Source: Tridacna crocea (lineage: Eukaryota > Mollusca > Bivalvia > Cardiida > Cardiidae). From it: a stretch of DNA of 64,000 bases. This document shows positions 41,566-53,783 of this stretch, one piece after another (position 1 is the stretch's first letter; each line of letters opens with the position of its first letter). Both the position numbers and the translations under genes were made by a program. The stretch is from the NCBI GenBank assembly GCA_943736015.1, contig OX031069.1:40148728-40212727 (forward strand), written 5' to 3'. The notes under the pieces are model-generated. The model ran no database searches. It was not told where the DNA came from and saw nothing but the letters and a program-made list of their open reading frames with translations.

Positions 41566-42008
41566 AAGATTATGTTCCATTGAATAACTCACTCATTGAA
41601 TGACGTCACTCGATATAGGATGACGTCACTCTACATGGATTGTCGCAGATTTTACCACGTTTTCCTTGCACTGTGTTTATAGAACCAAAGTCGTGTGTCA
41701 TGTTAGAATTGTAAATACAGAATGATGTCACTCGATATAATATAGAAAGACGTCACTGTACATGGAATGTCGCAAAATTCACCAAGCTTTCGTAGCACAC
41801 TGTTTATAGAGCCGTAGTCACGTGTCATGTTAGAATCATTAATAAAGGATCGAATTCTGTAACATGCAGCCTATACGAGGCTTGGGCATTGCTTAAAGTG
41901 GTCCTCTTAAACCCTAACCCTGCTGACTGATATGAAACTGTCAAGTAGATACTAAAACCCTAAATTTTGATATTTCAAAAGTATTTTTGGAAGCAAGATA
42001 TTTCCCCC

Positions 42009-42081
42009 ATCGGACAGTGTAGATACAAGATCAGACTGCACGTTCTGTGCAGTCTGATCTTGATCTACACTGTTCGCAAAA
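42009..42081. repeat. Hairpin MITE family B, copy 2
   Basis: Same palindrome as 40150-40223, with 'gatcagactgcac' and 'gtgcagtctgatc' around a short 'gttct' tip. Confidence 0.8.
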
Positions 42082-42914
42082 GATAAATGAGTCGCGTCAA
42101 CCAGGCTAAGGATTAAAAGGTTAACAAGATTGCTTCGAATATATACAACAATATTACATACAGATTTGCATGGAAGGGTATTCACCCTGTTTATGACGTC
42201 GGAATCACGATTTAGGGCTAGGAAATGAAGGTTTATGGGACCATTTATTATATAAATAGACAGTTTTATTGTTCTTTGATTGTTGATCTAATACGTGGAA
42301 CCAGCCAGTCAACGGACTACATTTTTGTTTCTTTTCGATAAGCAGTCTGCGGATGAATAATGATTTGTTTTGTTTATGTCGTCTTATTTGTACGGTGATT
42401 TTATGAAACTATGTTACATCTTCTTAGTATAATACATGTATAGGCGTATGGGCCATAATCTAGCATGAAGTGGCATGATGCTCTCCCTTGATACATCATA
42501 CCAGGCGAGTCAGTCATCCCTAATTATGGATCCATATTCCATGAATCTATTTTGTCTAACAACCCAACGAATCGTGGAGTAGAATTGCCCTTTGATATGC
42601 AGAAAAAATGGCGAATAGCAAAAGGTTTCTGCCAACATCAGCCTGTTCGGAGTACTTGGTGCTTGGTTTTATGTACTCTGTGTTGAGGATTAGTTTCAAT
42701 GTAATCATTTACGGGACACACGAAATCCAACGTTGTTCATACTTTTATAATACTAGAAATCTTCGCATGGCTCCAAATGAATTGGTTTTTGGGATTTCTA
42801 AGCAAAACAACAACAACAGCAGCAAGACTGTTATATCCCAGAACACACATGTATACTTTCTGTTATCAATATTTATTTATTCGAGCCTCAGTCGTCTTGT
42901 CAAATTCATCCAAA

Positions 42915-43262
42915 ATGGAACAAAAAATGGAAAGACCCAAACGTTGCAAGCTCGAGACATGTAATTGGATGAAAAAATCACCTATCACGCAAAGAGACCA
43001 CCTGGGAATTATGTACATCGATAGATTAAAACAGATGAGCGATAGTGCGGGTCAGTTTAAGCTGATATTTAAAAAAACTGATTGTATAACTAGGTACAAC
43101 GACCACTTTTCATACAGAAAATGTCATCAAAGCGAAAAGACTTTTCGCAGTTATCAGAAGGTTCTTTTCTGCGTGATGTGTCATATATGCATTAGAACCC
43201 TTTCCTTCGAAAATGACTCATTCCACTCAGTCCTTCTTGATGCAGACTGTGTTTTGAAATGA
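42915..43262 (+). CDS. Hypothetical cysteine-containing protein, doubtful
   Basis: An open frame of 115 codons from an ATG in the context aaaATGG, ending TGA at 43260. The same frame is open further upstream to an ATG at 42777. The product is basic at its start (several Lys/Arg near C11 and C16) and contains about eight cysteines, including a C-V-M-C-H-I-C cluster towards the end. I do not recognise the family. It has no clear signal peptide from this start. It lies in one of the less repetitive parts of the window. It may be an exon of a host gene or chance. Confidence 0.25.
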   Translation: MEQKMERPKRCKLETCNWMKKSPITQRDHLGIMYIDRLKQMSDSAGQFKLIFKKTDCITRYNDHFSYRKCHQSEKTFRSYQKVLFCVMCHICIRTLSFENDSFHSVLLDADCVLK

Positions 43263-43974
43263 CTTCATGTCTTAATTTACTTACCAGGACTTTTGTGCTA
43301 TATGTTCAGTTGGTGACGCCAAGGTAAAGGCGCTGACGACCAAATGTACCATCGAGAATGACAGATCTTGTAGAGACCATTTGAGTGATTCTATTTTTAT
43401 TATCCTGCAATATCTATTGCATATCCTGCCTTAAATAGTAGTTTGTAGAAGAATATAACGCAGCATTGTGAAATATGATGAATTAATGAGCCGACTTGTG
43501 AAACGTTTGTCTCCCGTATTATGCAATCCTCCCCATTTTTACAAGAAAAAAGGTATGAAAGAATTTTACCAAGAACTGGTCACTGAAATGCCTTAGCTTG
43601 GTCAAGACCATTGCTGCGATTCGAGGAAAAAAGCAATTCAAATATCACGACCGTTGTAATTGTTTAAATGAATAAATATATATATTGACCTAGACTTCAG
43701 TATTCGTTCTGCAAGCCCCTGCAAGCTTATTTCGAAACGTTCAGTTTGATCTTGGATTTATAAGGCCCGTTTGTTCATATCATTGCTCGGTTTCGGAGGT
43801 ATTATAGTAAGACTTTTAAATGTTTCCGTCAAAGACACTTCTGGAGGAAACCCCCAACACAAAACCACTGAGCTAAGTAGGACCCCAATCATTTGGTACA
43901 TGATTATCTGCTTGGCCAAGAATTGGTATGGCCTATTTTTGCCTTGCGTTTCATTTTCGTTGCAAGGCATTCGG
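43263..43974. other. Mostly unassigned; one tRNA-like minus-strand motif
   Basis: On the minus strand near 43885-43860 'cttagctcagtggtttt' looks like a tRNA box A, suggesting a SINE head, but no good box B follows. Otherwise no feature. Confidence 0.35.
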
Positions 43975-44395
43975 CATACCTCGGTTGACTGGAGCCATCA
44001 AATCCCTCAGTTGTATCTGGTGGATTGATATGCACCAGCACGGTACATGTCCGAAAATACGCCTGTTTACCGTTCTGAAAATTGTAAGACTCCTTTTAAA
44101 AGATAAAACTTGAGTTTCAACTTTCTATTAAAATTTTTCTAAATATATTTTGTAGCAGTCCGCACATTCATCAGTTAACGTGGTTCACCTATCAATTCCG
44201 TTTGAAGTTTCACCCTCAGGTAAACAGATGTGAATAACTCTATCGAGGTTGTCTATGTTGTTCCTAAACGACTGACAGTAGCAAGCCATGTGTAAGATCA
44301 CGGGATTCGTAGTTTAAATGGAAACGACCGATATATGTACGAGGTTAGATGTAGGTACGGAATTGGCCGAGTTGTGACGAGTGCGTTGCAAGGTT
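43975..44395 (+). repeat. Dispersed repeat F, copy 2
   Basis: Collinear with 34735-35175; see there for shared blocks. Confidence 0.65.
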
Positions 44396-45240
44396 CCCAT
44401 GCTTGATTATTCTGTTGTTTTTTTTTTGTCTCATTTCACTATTTTATTTTGCGCTTTTGTGCTTATACAATGTGATCCCACATTTTTACCAAGGAATGGG
44501 CTTTTGCATTTTCGTCTTTTTATTTCAATGGTCGATTGCGGGTTGGAGTTCTGACATATACTTCATATTTTTTTTTTATCTCTTTCTTCTCTCCTGTAAT
44601 TTTCTTTGTATTTGTATTGTATAATGCTCGCCATTTTGGTGGAAAACACTAAAATAGTAACAAGCAATTTCGTTGAAATGACATGACCCCCCCCCCGAAA
44701 AAAAAACGTGTAATTTAACTTCGCTCCCGGTCGACCATTTTGAATCGAATCAAAATAACCAAAAAAAGTATCTCGGCAGAATGAGTTACAGTAAACATGT
44801 ATATAAGTTTCACGAATTTCCGTCCAATGGTATCGGAGATAGTCATGGAGACGGAAGGACAACGCTTAAACTATATCCTTCCACCTTCGGCGGGGGATAA
44901 TAATAGTATGAGACATACAGAGATATTTGGGGATACACTACGATACTTACAATTTATCTATTATGTATAGAACACTATTATTAGTGGCACCTCATTTAGA
45001 AGAACACGCATTTCCCCCACACAAATATGGCGTCCCACGTCACTAATACTATATTCCAATCAATCAAAGAGGGGGTCGAAAACAGCTAAATGATAGACCT
45101 ATAAGTAAATTTCTGACAGATAAAAATGAAAATCATCCTCTTATTATATACCTCAACCATTTTCCATATATATTCCTTTCCCCTTATGTTTGTTGGGTTT
45201 CGTTTTACCGACATTTAACCAATGTCTTTTACAGCATTCC
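44396..45240. other. No feature recognised
   Basis: T-rich tract near 44410-44630 yields hydrophobic open frames that are compositional. Nothing else supported. Confidence 0.45.
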
Positions 45241-45370
45241 GATTAATTCTTAACCAAACAAGAAACGTGTAGACTAGTCCGAAATGGAAGCATTTGCAAA
45301 GGACAAAATTGATGTAACTAAGAAATTGAAATTTGTTTTGGGAAGGGAAGAAAACATGGCGGCGGGAAAA
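45241..45370 (-). repeat. Hairpin MITE family H, decayed part
   Basis: 'gcatttgcaaaggacaaaat' and 'aagaaattgaaatttgtttt' followed by 'gaaaacatggcggcgggaaa': one shoulder and a mutated arm. Confidence 0.45.
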
Positions 45371-46710
45371 GGCTCGCATATTCATCTCTTTCAGGAACCT
45401 TGAATTAACAAGCAACAGGCTTAATGTATACAGCGCATTGAGTTGGGACCATTGTCAATAACAGTCTGCACAAAACAAGCTGACTAATCTTGAACCTGAT
45501 CGGCTCTATACATCAGTTCTTTTCTTAAATTCTTGATACTGAAATATCACAAGGTTGCTAAATTCAGCAGAAAATCAACGCTTTTGGAGTACCGATGTAA
45601 TCCTTTACAATACACCATTGAGTTTTAACGTTGTGTGCAGTCTGATTTTGATCTAAATTGTCCGCAAAAGATCCTTGATTCACTTTTAAAGGTCCACAGC
45701 TTAATACTTTTCACAGTTTAACCAGCGGTAAATGTCTGTTGCAAAGATAGCGTGGATAGATCGGCATCAGACTGTAAGGACGATACCTGGTAGTGTTTAA
45801 CAGCCTTGAATTCATCCATTTACAGCTTTTACCAAGCGATTCTCCTAGTTTTAAACGAAAAAAAAAAAAAGAAAGAAGGTTTGAACGTTTGAAAGAGAAG
45901 GAAAGAAAGAAACAAATCACAATCTGATGACGCTGCAAGACATCTTGGACCACCCTAGCTCGGTGAGGGGTCGCGTGACCATATGAACTCAATGCCTTGC
46001 AGCCCAGCGTGGTCACACTCATTACTGAACTTGACCAAACTGAAAGAACTTTTTTGCAACTATTCCAAAGGGGGCCGGGGGTACTTCCGACGCTTGCTGT
46101 GCGAATAAAATTTCTTTGTCAGTGATTTCGTTTACATGAACCGAAAGGTTACATATATTAAAACGATGTCAAGAGTGGAAGGTGTTGCTTTCATATTTTG
46201 GGTTATGAGAGATGATTGTTCACCGGACCCTTAACTTCAGTTGGACAGTATATATTTCCCACATTAAAACGCCCTTTACAATAGCAACATTTGGTCTTTA
46301 CTAGCAGCTTGAAAGTTTCATTTCACTCGTTCAGGATGGTAAGAGTTACGACTTCTGCTCTGAGACTGCAGGCACAACTCACTCTATATTCAATCCAAAT
46401 TCTCGTTTCCAAAGCTGAATATCTAATTGGCCAATAAAATGCATATCTGTCGAATTCAGAATTACAGCAGTGTTTAAAACTGTTAATGAATAATACACTT
46501 ATTTTGTTTTTATAAAGAGTTCAAGCATGCTGAAAATTGACCTTTTCCCATCAAAGTCGAGATAACGACAAATTATTACGGTGAATGCACAAAACACGAG
46601 TAAGTCCAACAGCAAGCTGTTACAGGGCGTTAAATAGCGGCTTATAGACCTGTCTAACTGAACTCGTATACTCAAACAAAGGACTGGTGTCTTATTCTGT
46701 TGTTCAAGTA
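45371..46710. other. Mostly unassigned
   Basis: Contains a weak family B remnant at about 45633-45672 ('gtgcagtctgattttgatct'). An A-rich run near 45860. No supported gene. Confidence 0.45.
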
Positions 46711-46990
46711 TGAGCTGTGCTCTGTGACAAGGGGGCTTAATGCATCTGCAAAAGTTATCTGTATGTCAAAACATTTATGTTCATGTCAGCCTGCGCAGAC
46801 TGCGCAGGCTGACATGAACTTGAATGTTTTGACATCGGTTAATTTTCTGCATGCCCATAGGACAATTCTACCTCTAGATTCGGACTTTTTTTTTTATACA
46901 AAATAGGTTTTGTGGATGCATAATTATGTGATGACTGGTTTGATATAAAACATCAATCACAGAGATGCATTCAACCACCTTTTTCCCAGA
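46711..46990 (+). repeat. Hairpin MITE family C, copy 3
   Basis: Starts 'ctctgtgacaagggggctta'. Hairpin arms of about 35 bp (46762-46797 with 46800-46834). Ends 'cacagagatgcattcaacca'. Confidence 0.75.
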
Positions 46991-47372
46991 TCATGACTGG
47001 ATTGAAAAGCGGGTGGAAAGCAGCTTAATCTATGGATTATCAGATCATCATTTTCATCATTTTTTCCATTTCTTACAATATCGTCAACTTAAAAAAAAAA
47101 TCGCAGAACTTCAACCACAATTGTTTGTCAACTGGAACAGTTTTTAACACAATATGGTAAGTCGGATAGACACAGTGTCAAAGAATGATCATTTTAAAAA
47201 AGGGCATTAGCTGGCAATAAGCCATATTCTGACAAAAGGGGGCTTAATGCATTTCCTTGATCTGTAATAATAACCAAGCCATCACATGATCATGGATCAA
47301 CAAAATCTATTTTTCCTAACAAGCAAATGAATCATGAGGTAGACTGGTTGTTTGACATTCAGAAAAATATCA

Positions 47373-47858
47373 AGAGCACAAAGTTGAAAATTCCAAAAGC
47401 ACAAAGTTTAAAATACCAAAAGCACAAAGTTAAAAATGCCAACAGCACACAGTTTAAAATACAAAAAGAAAAAACTCACAAAGTTTAAAATATTAAAAGC
47501 ACAAAGTTTAAAATTCCAAAACCATAAAGTTTAATATTCCAAAAGCACAAAGTTTAAAATACCAAAAGCACAAAGTTCAAAATACAAAAAAAGCACAGAC
47601 TTTAAAATACCAAAAGCACAAAGTTTAAACTTCCAAAAGCACAAAGTTTAAGATACCAAAAAAAATAAAGTTTAAAATTCAAAAAGCACAAAGTTTAAAA
47701 TACCAAAAGCACAAAGTTCAAAATACCAAAAGCACAAAGTTTAAAATTCCAAAAGCACAAAGTTCAAAATACCAAAAGCACAAAGTTTAAAATTCCAAAA
47801 GCACAAAGTTCAAAATACCAAAAGCACAAAAATTAAAAATACCAAAAGCACAAAGTTT
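47373..47858 (+). repeat. Tandem array of a 22-23 bp unit, about 21 copies
   Basis: Unit 'ataccaaaagcacaaagttt' plus 'aaa', with occasional 'ttcc' in place of 'tacc' and small indels. Ends against a piece resembling family C ('tcagcctgcgcagattgc'). Confidence 0.93.
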
Positions 47859-47905
47859 TGGCTCAGGTCAGCCTGCGCAGATTGCCGAAGCTTTTTGCAG
47901 ACATA

Positions 47906-48273
47906 TTAAGGTGGTACCATTCTAATTGAAAACAGCTATCTCCACTATAATATTATCCTAAAATAGTTGCTATTATGGAAAACGAGTATTATTATACTAC
48001 TTTGACAAAGCCACTTTTTCCATTTTTTCCTTCTAAGAATTATCATTTATAAATCTAGGCCACTCTATTCTCATTACAAAAGGAGACAATAATTACCTCC
48101 CTTTTCTGAAAAATAATAAAATATCGACAAATAATTTCAAGATGGACATCAAATGAATTTCTGGTCGGTTAGAAATGTGCAAAAATATTACATCACAATA
48201 AATCCATATTTATCAATTAATCAGAAATTTCATTCCATGTTGCCCTACAAGCATCAAGTTGACAATACCTTAA
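47906..48273 (-). repeat. TTAA MITE family T, reverse copy
   Basis: TTAAGGTGGTACC at the left and 'caataccttaa' at the right, 368 bp. Read on the minus strand it aligns with 39448-39807, including 'ggaatgaaatttctgatt' at the transposon target site. Confidence 0.8.
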
Positions 48274-49147
48274 GCCAACTTTCATCCAGTATGGCTCATA
48301 TATATCGAATGTGTTTGGTAGGTATGTAAATAGTACTTTCCGTTTAAACAAGCGTAGCGGCCCAAGTGTAGGTGCTGATATTAATCCTGCAAGTAATATA
48401 GGTTTTGACTGGCTACAAAAATGGTTTAGCCAACCAGATAGTTGCGTTAGTTTTAAATGTTTTAGTTGTAGAATGAAATTGTGACAAGATTAAGGTCTAA
48501 TTCCCCTATCTCATCGGTAACAATTGTAAAACATCAACCTTATTGTAAAGGCTATTCGGCCATTCTCGACACATTCCGTCTTTCGATATAAGAGTTACAG
48601 GACGTAGACCTTAAGAATGGGTGGTGAAGACGCGCCTTTCTTTATCAATTCTGGGAAGAATATTTGGCGCCCGTTCAGTGTATAAGGTAAGGTGTTTCTA
48701 TTCATCATTTGATTCAAGTTGAATTTCAATTCAAAATTCCAAAGACTTGCCACCCCAAGGGTCGAGACGTCCAAATTCAGCTCAACAGATGGGAATCTTA
48801 AGATCTAAGAATAAGTACAACATAATCCATCGCCCGAATAGTTGTTCTTTTAGAGTTGTACACCCTTCATTTATTTTTCAGTCTCAAGCAAATGATTGCA
48901 CGAAATAGTTTCTGATCAATGAAACAATGTCATCGTATTCGGGAAACAAAAAAACCTCACAAATAAATTTTGGTCAAATTGATATTGACATATTTATTTG
49001 CGGTGTAAACACAAAATGACATAAATGGGTTTTGACATTTGCGTCATTTGTTGAAAAATAGGCGCCAGCTAGAACAATACGTTATTTATTTTCGACTTTT
49101 AGGTTTTGAGGTTATACCATTGCCATTTTCAGGTTTGATTTTTGGTA
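48274..49147. other. No feature recognised
   Basis: No repeat match found and no open frame worth naming. Confidence 0.45.
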
Positions 49148-49376
49148 TTAACTCTTTACCAAACAATCCCAAGTTTTCACGACTCGAGAAGGAAGCCTTG
49201 TGAAAACATCATTAGAAAAGGAGAAAATGCTGGTCACCAGCATTTTCTCCTTTTCCAACAATGTTTTCGACCCTCCCTAGAACAAATTTCAATTTATGAG
49301 CCACATCAATTTTGTGGTCTGTAATTGCTTTCAATTTGGACCACTCTAGAATTTTATCTTTTTGGTAAAGAGTTAA
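49148..49376 (+). repeat. Hairpin MITE family H copy
   Basis: TTAACTCTTTACCA to GGTAAAGAGTTAA, exactly matched 13-bp ends; palindrome tip 'atgctggtcaccagcat'. Confidence 0.85.
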
Positions 49377-49476
49377 AATGAATTTGAACAATATACCTGT
49401 ATACAGTTTACCTATACAAACTACTGTCGTCATTCAATAACAGGAAGCAGACCAAGGTTAAACGGAATTTCCTGTC

Positions 49477-49592
49477 GGTGTAATGCAGAGAAATGACCCT
49501 CCCCTACAAAATGACGTATGGTTCATTGCTCTACGTAGAATAATGACCCGGATCATTTTGTAGGGGAGGGCCATTCCTCTGCATTAAACCAG
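49477..49592. repeat. Hairpin MITE family M, copy 1
   Basis: Starts 'ggtgtaatgcagagaaatga' and ends 'ttcctctgcattaaacc'. Inner arms 'cctcccctacaaaatgac' and 'tcattttgtaggggaggg'. Second copy at 60329-60471. Confidence 0.8.
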
Positions 49593-49744
49593 TTCCATCT
49601 ATTACCAGCTCAAAGTGAGATGATTCTGAGACAAAATGAATTGCCAGTCCTACACCTGAAGCACTTAAATATAGATAACTCTAGTTTCTTGTTATGTAGT
49701 CTTCTAATAATTAGAAGAACTTTGCGATACTCGTACATGGTTTA

Positions 49745-50180
49745 AAGGTAGTCCTTCAGATTTTGGGACGAAAATTTTGCAAAAATACAAGAAAATCCAT
49801 TATCTCCCGCTAGATGGCATTCTATAAATACTTATCTATCTGATATGGGCATCCTGGGTACAGAACCGAACCACTTTCCTACGCGACAACCGTTACTTTG
49901 AATTTACAACAAAAAAAAAGGTTTACCCAATAAAACGCTACCTCGTGCAATTCACTCAACTATGATCACCAGTTTAGAGAAATCTGTTGCTAAAGCAGGC
50001 CTCATTTCTCCTCAAACGTATTGATACGTAAAAGCTATTTTCAACATTGCTACTTTATAGAGCGTAATATTATGCAGTCAGCCCGCTTTCGGGGCTAGTA
50101 GTGATGCGTCATATAAGACAGTCGAATCTTCGAAGAATATGACATGTGCAGACAACGCAAGAAAATCATCCTGATACTCC
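49745..50180 (+). repeat. Dispersed repeat E, copy 2
   Basis: Inverted partner of 2045-2430. Confidence 0.6.
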
Positions 50181-50500
50181 CAAAGCCTTTTAATTTTCAT
50201 CCATAAAACCCCAGTAGTCGAAAACCATCCGACAAAAAGAGAAATTAGAGATTTACTATGGTCCAGGTCGACACCGATGGGAAACACTGTCGATTTTTAT
50301 AGGAGGAATTCATTCATTTACGTACCAAAAATACCCAGACGAAGCTTCAAACATAGCGTCTGAAGAAGACATCATCGAAAAGAATTACATGTTTGTTATG
50401 TTATGGAGTTCAAGCGTCATTATTCAAGTGCCAGTCACTTAACATTCCCACAAGGTTTTTTTTTTTTTCATTTTTGGCGCGAAATCTGAAAATATCTTGA

Positions 50501-50690
50501 GAGGCTACCTAGCCTTTTAAGGGAATACCATCGATTTTTTTTTTCTTTTGCAATTTTTTATTCATAGTTATTGATGATATTTATTGTTTTTTCATATAAA
50601 TTTCAGTGATACATAGATTTTTTAATTTAATGAGATGTGAAAAATCTAAAAAAAAAAACACCTTTAAACCGCGTTATGGAAAGAAAACAC
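50501..50690. repeat. Dispersed repeat A, copy 2
   Basis: Partner of 1-190. It is followed directly by the inverted-repeat complex. Confidence 0.6.
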
Positions 50691-51211
50691 ATTTTATCAA
50701 TCTACCAGTATTAGTCCGGCATGGAAAAGTGGAATATTAACCAAAGCATGCAATACCGTCTATAGAAGATGTTTTTGCATTTTTTGAAAGAGGATACATA
50801 GTACATTACAAAACCAAGTGATGCCAGTCTGGCATCCTTGGGCAACTTGCTAGAAAAAAGATGGCGTCCAAGATGGCGGCTAAAATGATTTTTACATAAA
50901 ATGGACACATTTTACACTGATATCGTTTCTTAATTTCTCTCAGATGGTCTTGAAAAAGGTGAAATTAAAGTATATACATCCTTGAACATGATATAACAAC
51001 ATCATCTATTTGATGTATCCCATAGGGACATAATCATATTGAAAAAGAACACTTTTAGTACACCTTAAATTTCTCAACTGAACATCTGCATCCAAAGAGC
51101 AAAATGTATCTTACAGTTGTTATGGGAGGGAGTGTATGTCGCTGGGTACAGGTATTTAGTGATATATCACCAAGTACCTGTACCCGGCCATGGCGGGGAA
51201 TCACATGACAC

Positions 51212-51230
51212 AACAACAACAACAACAACA
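51212..51230 (+). repeat. (CAA)n microsatellite
   Basis: Six uninterrupted CAA units directly before ATGGCGG. Confidence 0.8.
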
Positions 51231-51655
51231 ATGGCGGACATTTAAAGAAATTCCCCAGCTTCAGATAAGAAAATCTTTAATAACTTAGTTAATACGTGAC
51301 CGATTGGAATTTGGTTTGAAGCAGAGAAGGCGGAAAATGCCAGGGGTGTGCTGGATGTGATAGATCTTTTAAACAACAACTGATGAAAAAGCTATTGACA
51401 AGCAAACAGATTTTTAGCCTGGATAACGTTCACGTCAAAAATAAACAAAACACACAAACAGGCCACATTTCTTCTTTTAGTGCTTCTTGTGTTCCCGTAT
51501 GCCTAAAATCTGAAGAGTATGAATAAAAAGTCTTGTCACAATCAATAATTTTTTTTATTTGAATACGATTTTCTAGGTAAACATTATTTTCTAAAATGAT
51601 ATAGTTCACGTCAGGGATTTTTTATGATAACGTTTATGTCATAAGTAGAATGCAG
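51230..51655 (+). repeat. Left arm of second inverted pair
   Basis: Diverged reverse complement of 53265-53721; best matching part from about 51365 on ('ctggataacgttcacgtc', 'acacacaaacaggccac', 'gtgttcccgtatgc', 'atgatatagttcacgtca'). Begins ATGGCGGACATTTAA, a frame closed after four codons. Confidence 0.7.
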
Positions 51656-52499
51656 AATATACATATTTCATCATCTTAGTTACGTCATGTTGTCTTGAAT
51701 ATCATGTTAATGCATACTTAGAATTATGAAATTATCTTGATTTTAGCCTTATTTAAATGTGTTATGTGTCGTATGTAGCTGTTGAAAGCATGTACAAAAT
51801 GTATTCTTATTTAGTACTGATTACGCGTTGGGATCCTACTAAACTATGCCATGGAGAATTTATACGCCATAGATACTCCATGGGAGTTTTTGCAGCTGTT
51901 CCATAGCAGTGAAATAGTATATTAACAAGTAAAATATATTGATATATGCATTTTGCATAACATATTAATGTTTCATCAATAGAAAAATCGTACTTTGCAA
52001 GATATTTGCCTTCGAAATTGTGATAAATAACAAAGGGGGAAAACTGTTATGACATAAGTATGAGATATGAAACGTTGCTCGCCAGAGCAATAATACATCG
52101 ATTGAAAAAGACAAAAGTTTATCATGATTGTGTAAATATACTATATTTCTACTGTGGTTCAATCTCAATGCGTAATATATCATAATTACTGTGAAATTTG
52201 TCTTTCTTTACACACAAAGATTGGGAGATTACGTAGTTTCGGCACGCCATCGGAGAATTTCCTCTCCAGAGAGTTTCAGCTAAAATATGAGTAAATTACT
52301 ATAAATATTTGTTTTATTGGTTATTTATTATGTTTAAATTTCAATAAGATTTATTTTGTATATTGCAGGAAATTTTAAATTAAAAATAAACCTGCTCGAC
52401 GAGTGAAACAAGGGAAGTAATATCGTATTTATCAACAGGGGAAACAATCCATACGTTTTCGAACACACAAGATATTCATAATGTGTACTCAATATATCT

Positions 52500-52690
52500 G
52501 CTTATAACCCACACTTTCTGAAACAAAACCTGAAATCATCTGACATTGAGAAAGAAGGCATGTGAAAGAATCGTGGGAAAACGCCGTTTAAAAAATTCAT
52601 GCAAAAGTGAAAAATACTGGTAACCAGTAGTAACCAGTATTTTTTCCTTTTTCCGCAATGTTTTTCCTATATTCTCAAAACAAATTTTGA
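52500..52690 (+). repeat. Hairpin MITE family H, decayed copy with duplicated tip
   Basis: Arms 'gcaaaagtgaaaaatactgg' and 'ttttttcctttttccgcaat'. The tip reads 'actggtaaccagtagtaacc' and continues 'agt', a short duplication of the palindrome centre. Confidence 0.5.
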
Positions 52691-53264
52691 TAGACATGCT
52701 TTTAATTCTTGTATGAAGAAGAAGACGAAAAATTAGTTCTTTTCTCTAGTAGTATTACAGATATCCATACTGTTGATAAAGAATTATTGCAAACAATACA
52801 CAAATCTAGCATATAGCCTAGTTAAATTTTGTACACAGTACATGATTTTGGAAATTTTAATAAAGGAAGGCAAAGTTCAAATACATTTACTTGACATCCA
52901 CAGCAACAAATTTTAAATCTTTTACAGCTAGAATAAAGGCTTGACTAAAATACATGCCATTATGTGGAAGCATATATATTTGGAAAAAGCCGTGCATAAT
53001 AAAAAAAATCACTAAATATATACTCATTAATCAATTTCTTAACTGTTTGATCAAGGTAAGGGGATTTTCCATAGAGACTAATCGAAATAAAAACATGTTG
53101 GCTTTATTTCTATATGTAATAGTTAATAAATGCATACATGTATTAATTTTTATCTGATTATCTAAGTCAATTCTGCATGTTATATGATTCTGGCATATTT
53201 GATTTACTCTCTCTCCTTTTAAATCACACCAGTATTCATGATAGGACTATTTTGTTATGAAATG

Positions 53265-53721
53265 CTACTTATGACATGAACGTTATCATGGAAAAAAAAT
53301 AATAAAAAAAAAAAAAATCTTGACGTGAACTATATCATCTTTGAAAATAATGTTGTTTACTTAGAAAATCGTATTCTGATAAAGAATATTGATAGTGACA
53401 AGAGTTTTTATCCATGCTCTCCACATTTTATGCATACGGGAACACAATAAATGCACTAAAACGAGAAAAGTGGCCTGTTTGTGTGTTTTATTTAATTTCG
53501 ACGTGAACGTTATCCAGGGTAAAAATTTGTTTGCTCATCAATAACGTTTTGATCAGGTGTTGTTTATTGTTGAATTTCAGTTTATTTGTTGAGGCATAGT
53601 TTTCTACTGTAGCAATGGATCCACTGAAATCAATGGTATAATTAACTGCAATTTGCATTTTTGCTTTTACTCCAACACATTTTACTTGCTTTTGGCTGTT
53701 ATCTTGGAATTTGGCGGCCAT
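53265..53721 (-). repeat. Right arm of second inverted pair
   Basis: Partner of 51230-51655. Contains the frame 53488-53721. Confidence 0.7.
53488..53721 (-). CDS. Hypothetical 77-residue frame in the right arm, doubtful
   Basis: Starts ATG at 53721 in a favourable context (aaaATGGCC) and ends TAA at 53488. The product is hydrophilic and unrecognised. Its last third (L-L-x-S-K-Q-I-F-x-L-D-N-V-H-V) is also encoded by the inverted partner at 51380-51440, where the frame start is broken by a stop. Because the non-coding sequence downstream is conserved equally well, this need not reflect selection on protein. Confidence 0.25.
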   Translation of the reverse strand: MAAKFQDNSQKQVKCVGVKAKMQIAVNYTIDFSGSIATVENYASTNKLKFNNKQHLIKTLLMSKQIFTLDNVHVEIK

Positions 53722-53783
53722 TTTGATTATTTTTTTTAATTTGCTTTTATTGCATATTAATGGAAAATCTTATCTAAGCTTTT

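Noticed and set aside
44403-44624. Hydrophobic 73-codon frame resembling membrane segments
   Set aside because: T-rich DNA encodes Phe/Leu/Ile runs by composition; no gene context.
45711-46022. 103-codon minus-strand frame
   Set aside because: Crosses an A-rich run and has no motif, signal or context supporting a gene.
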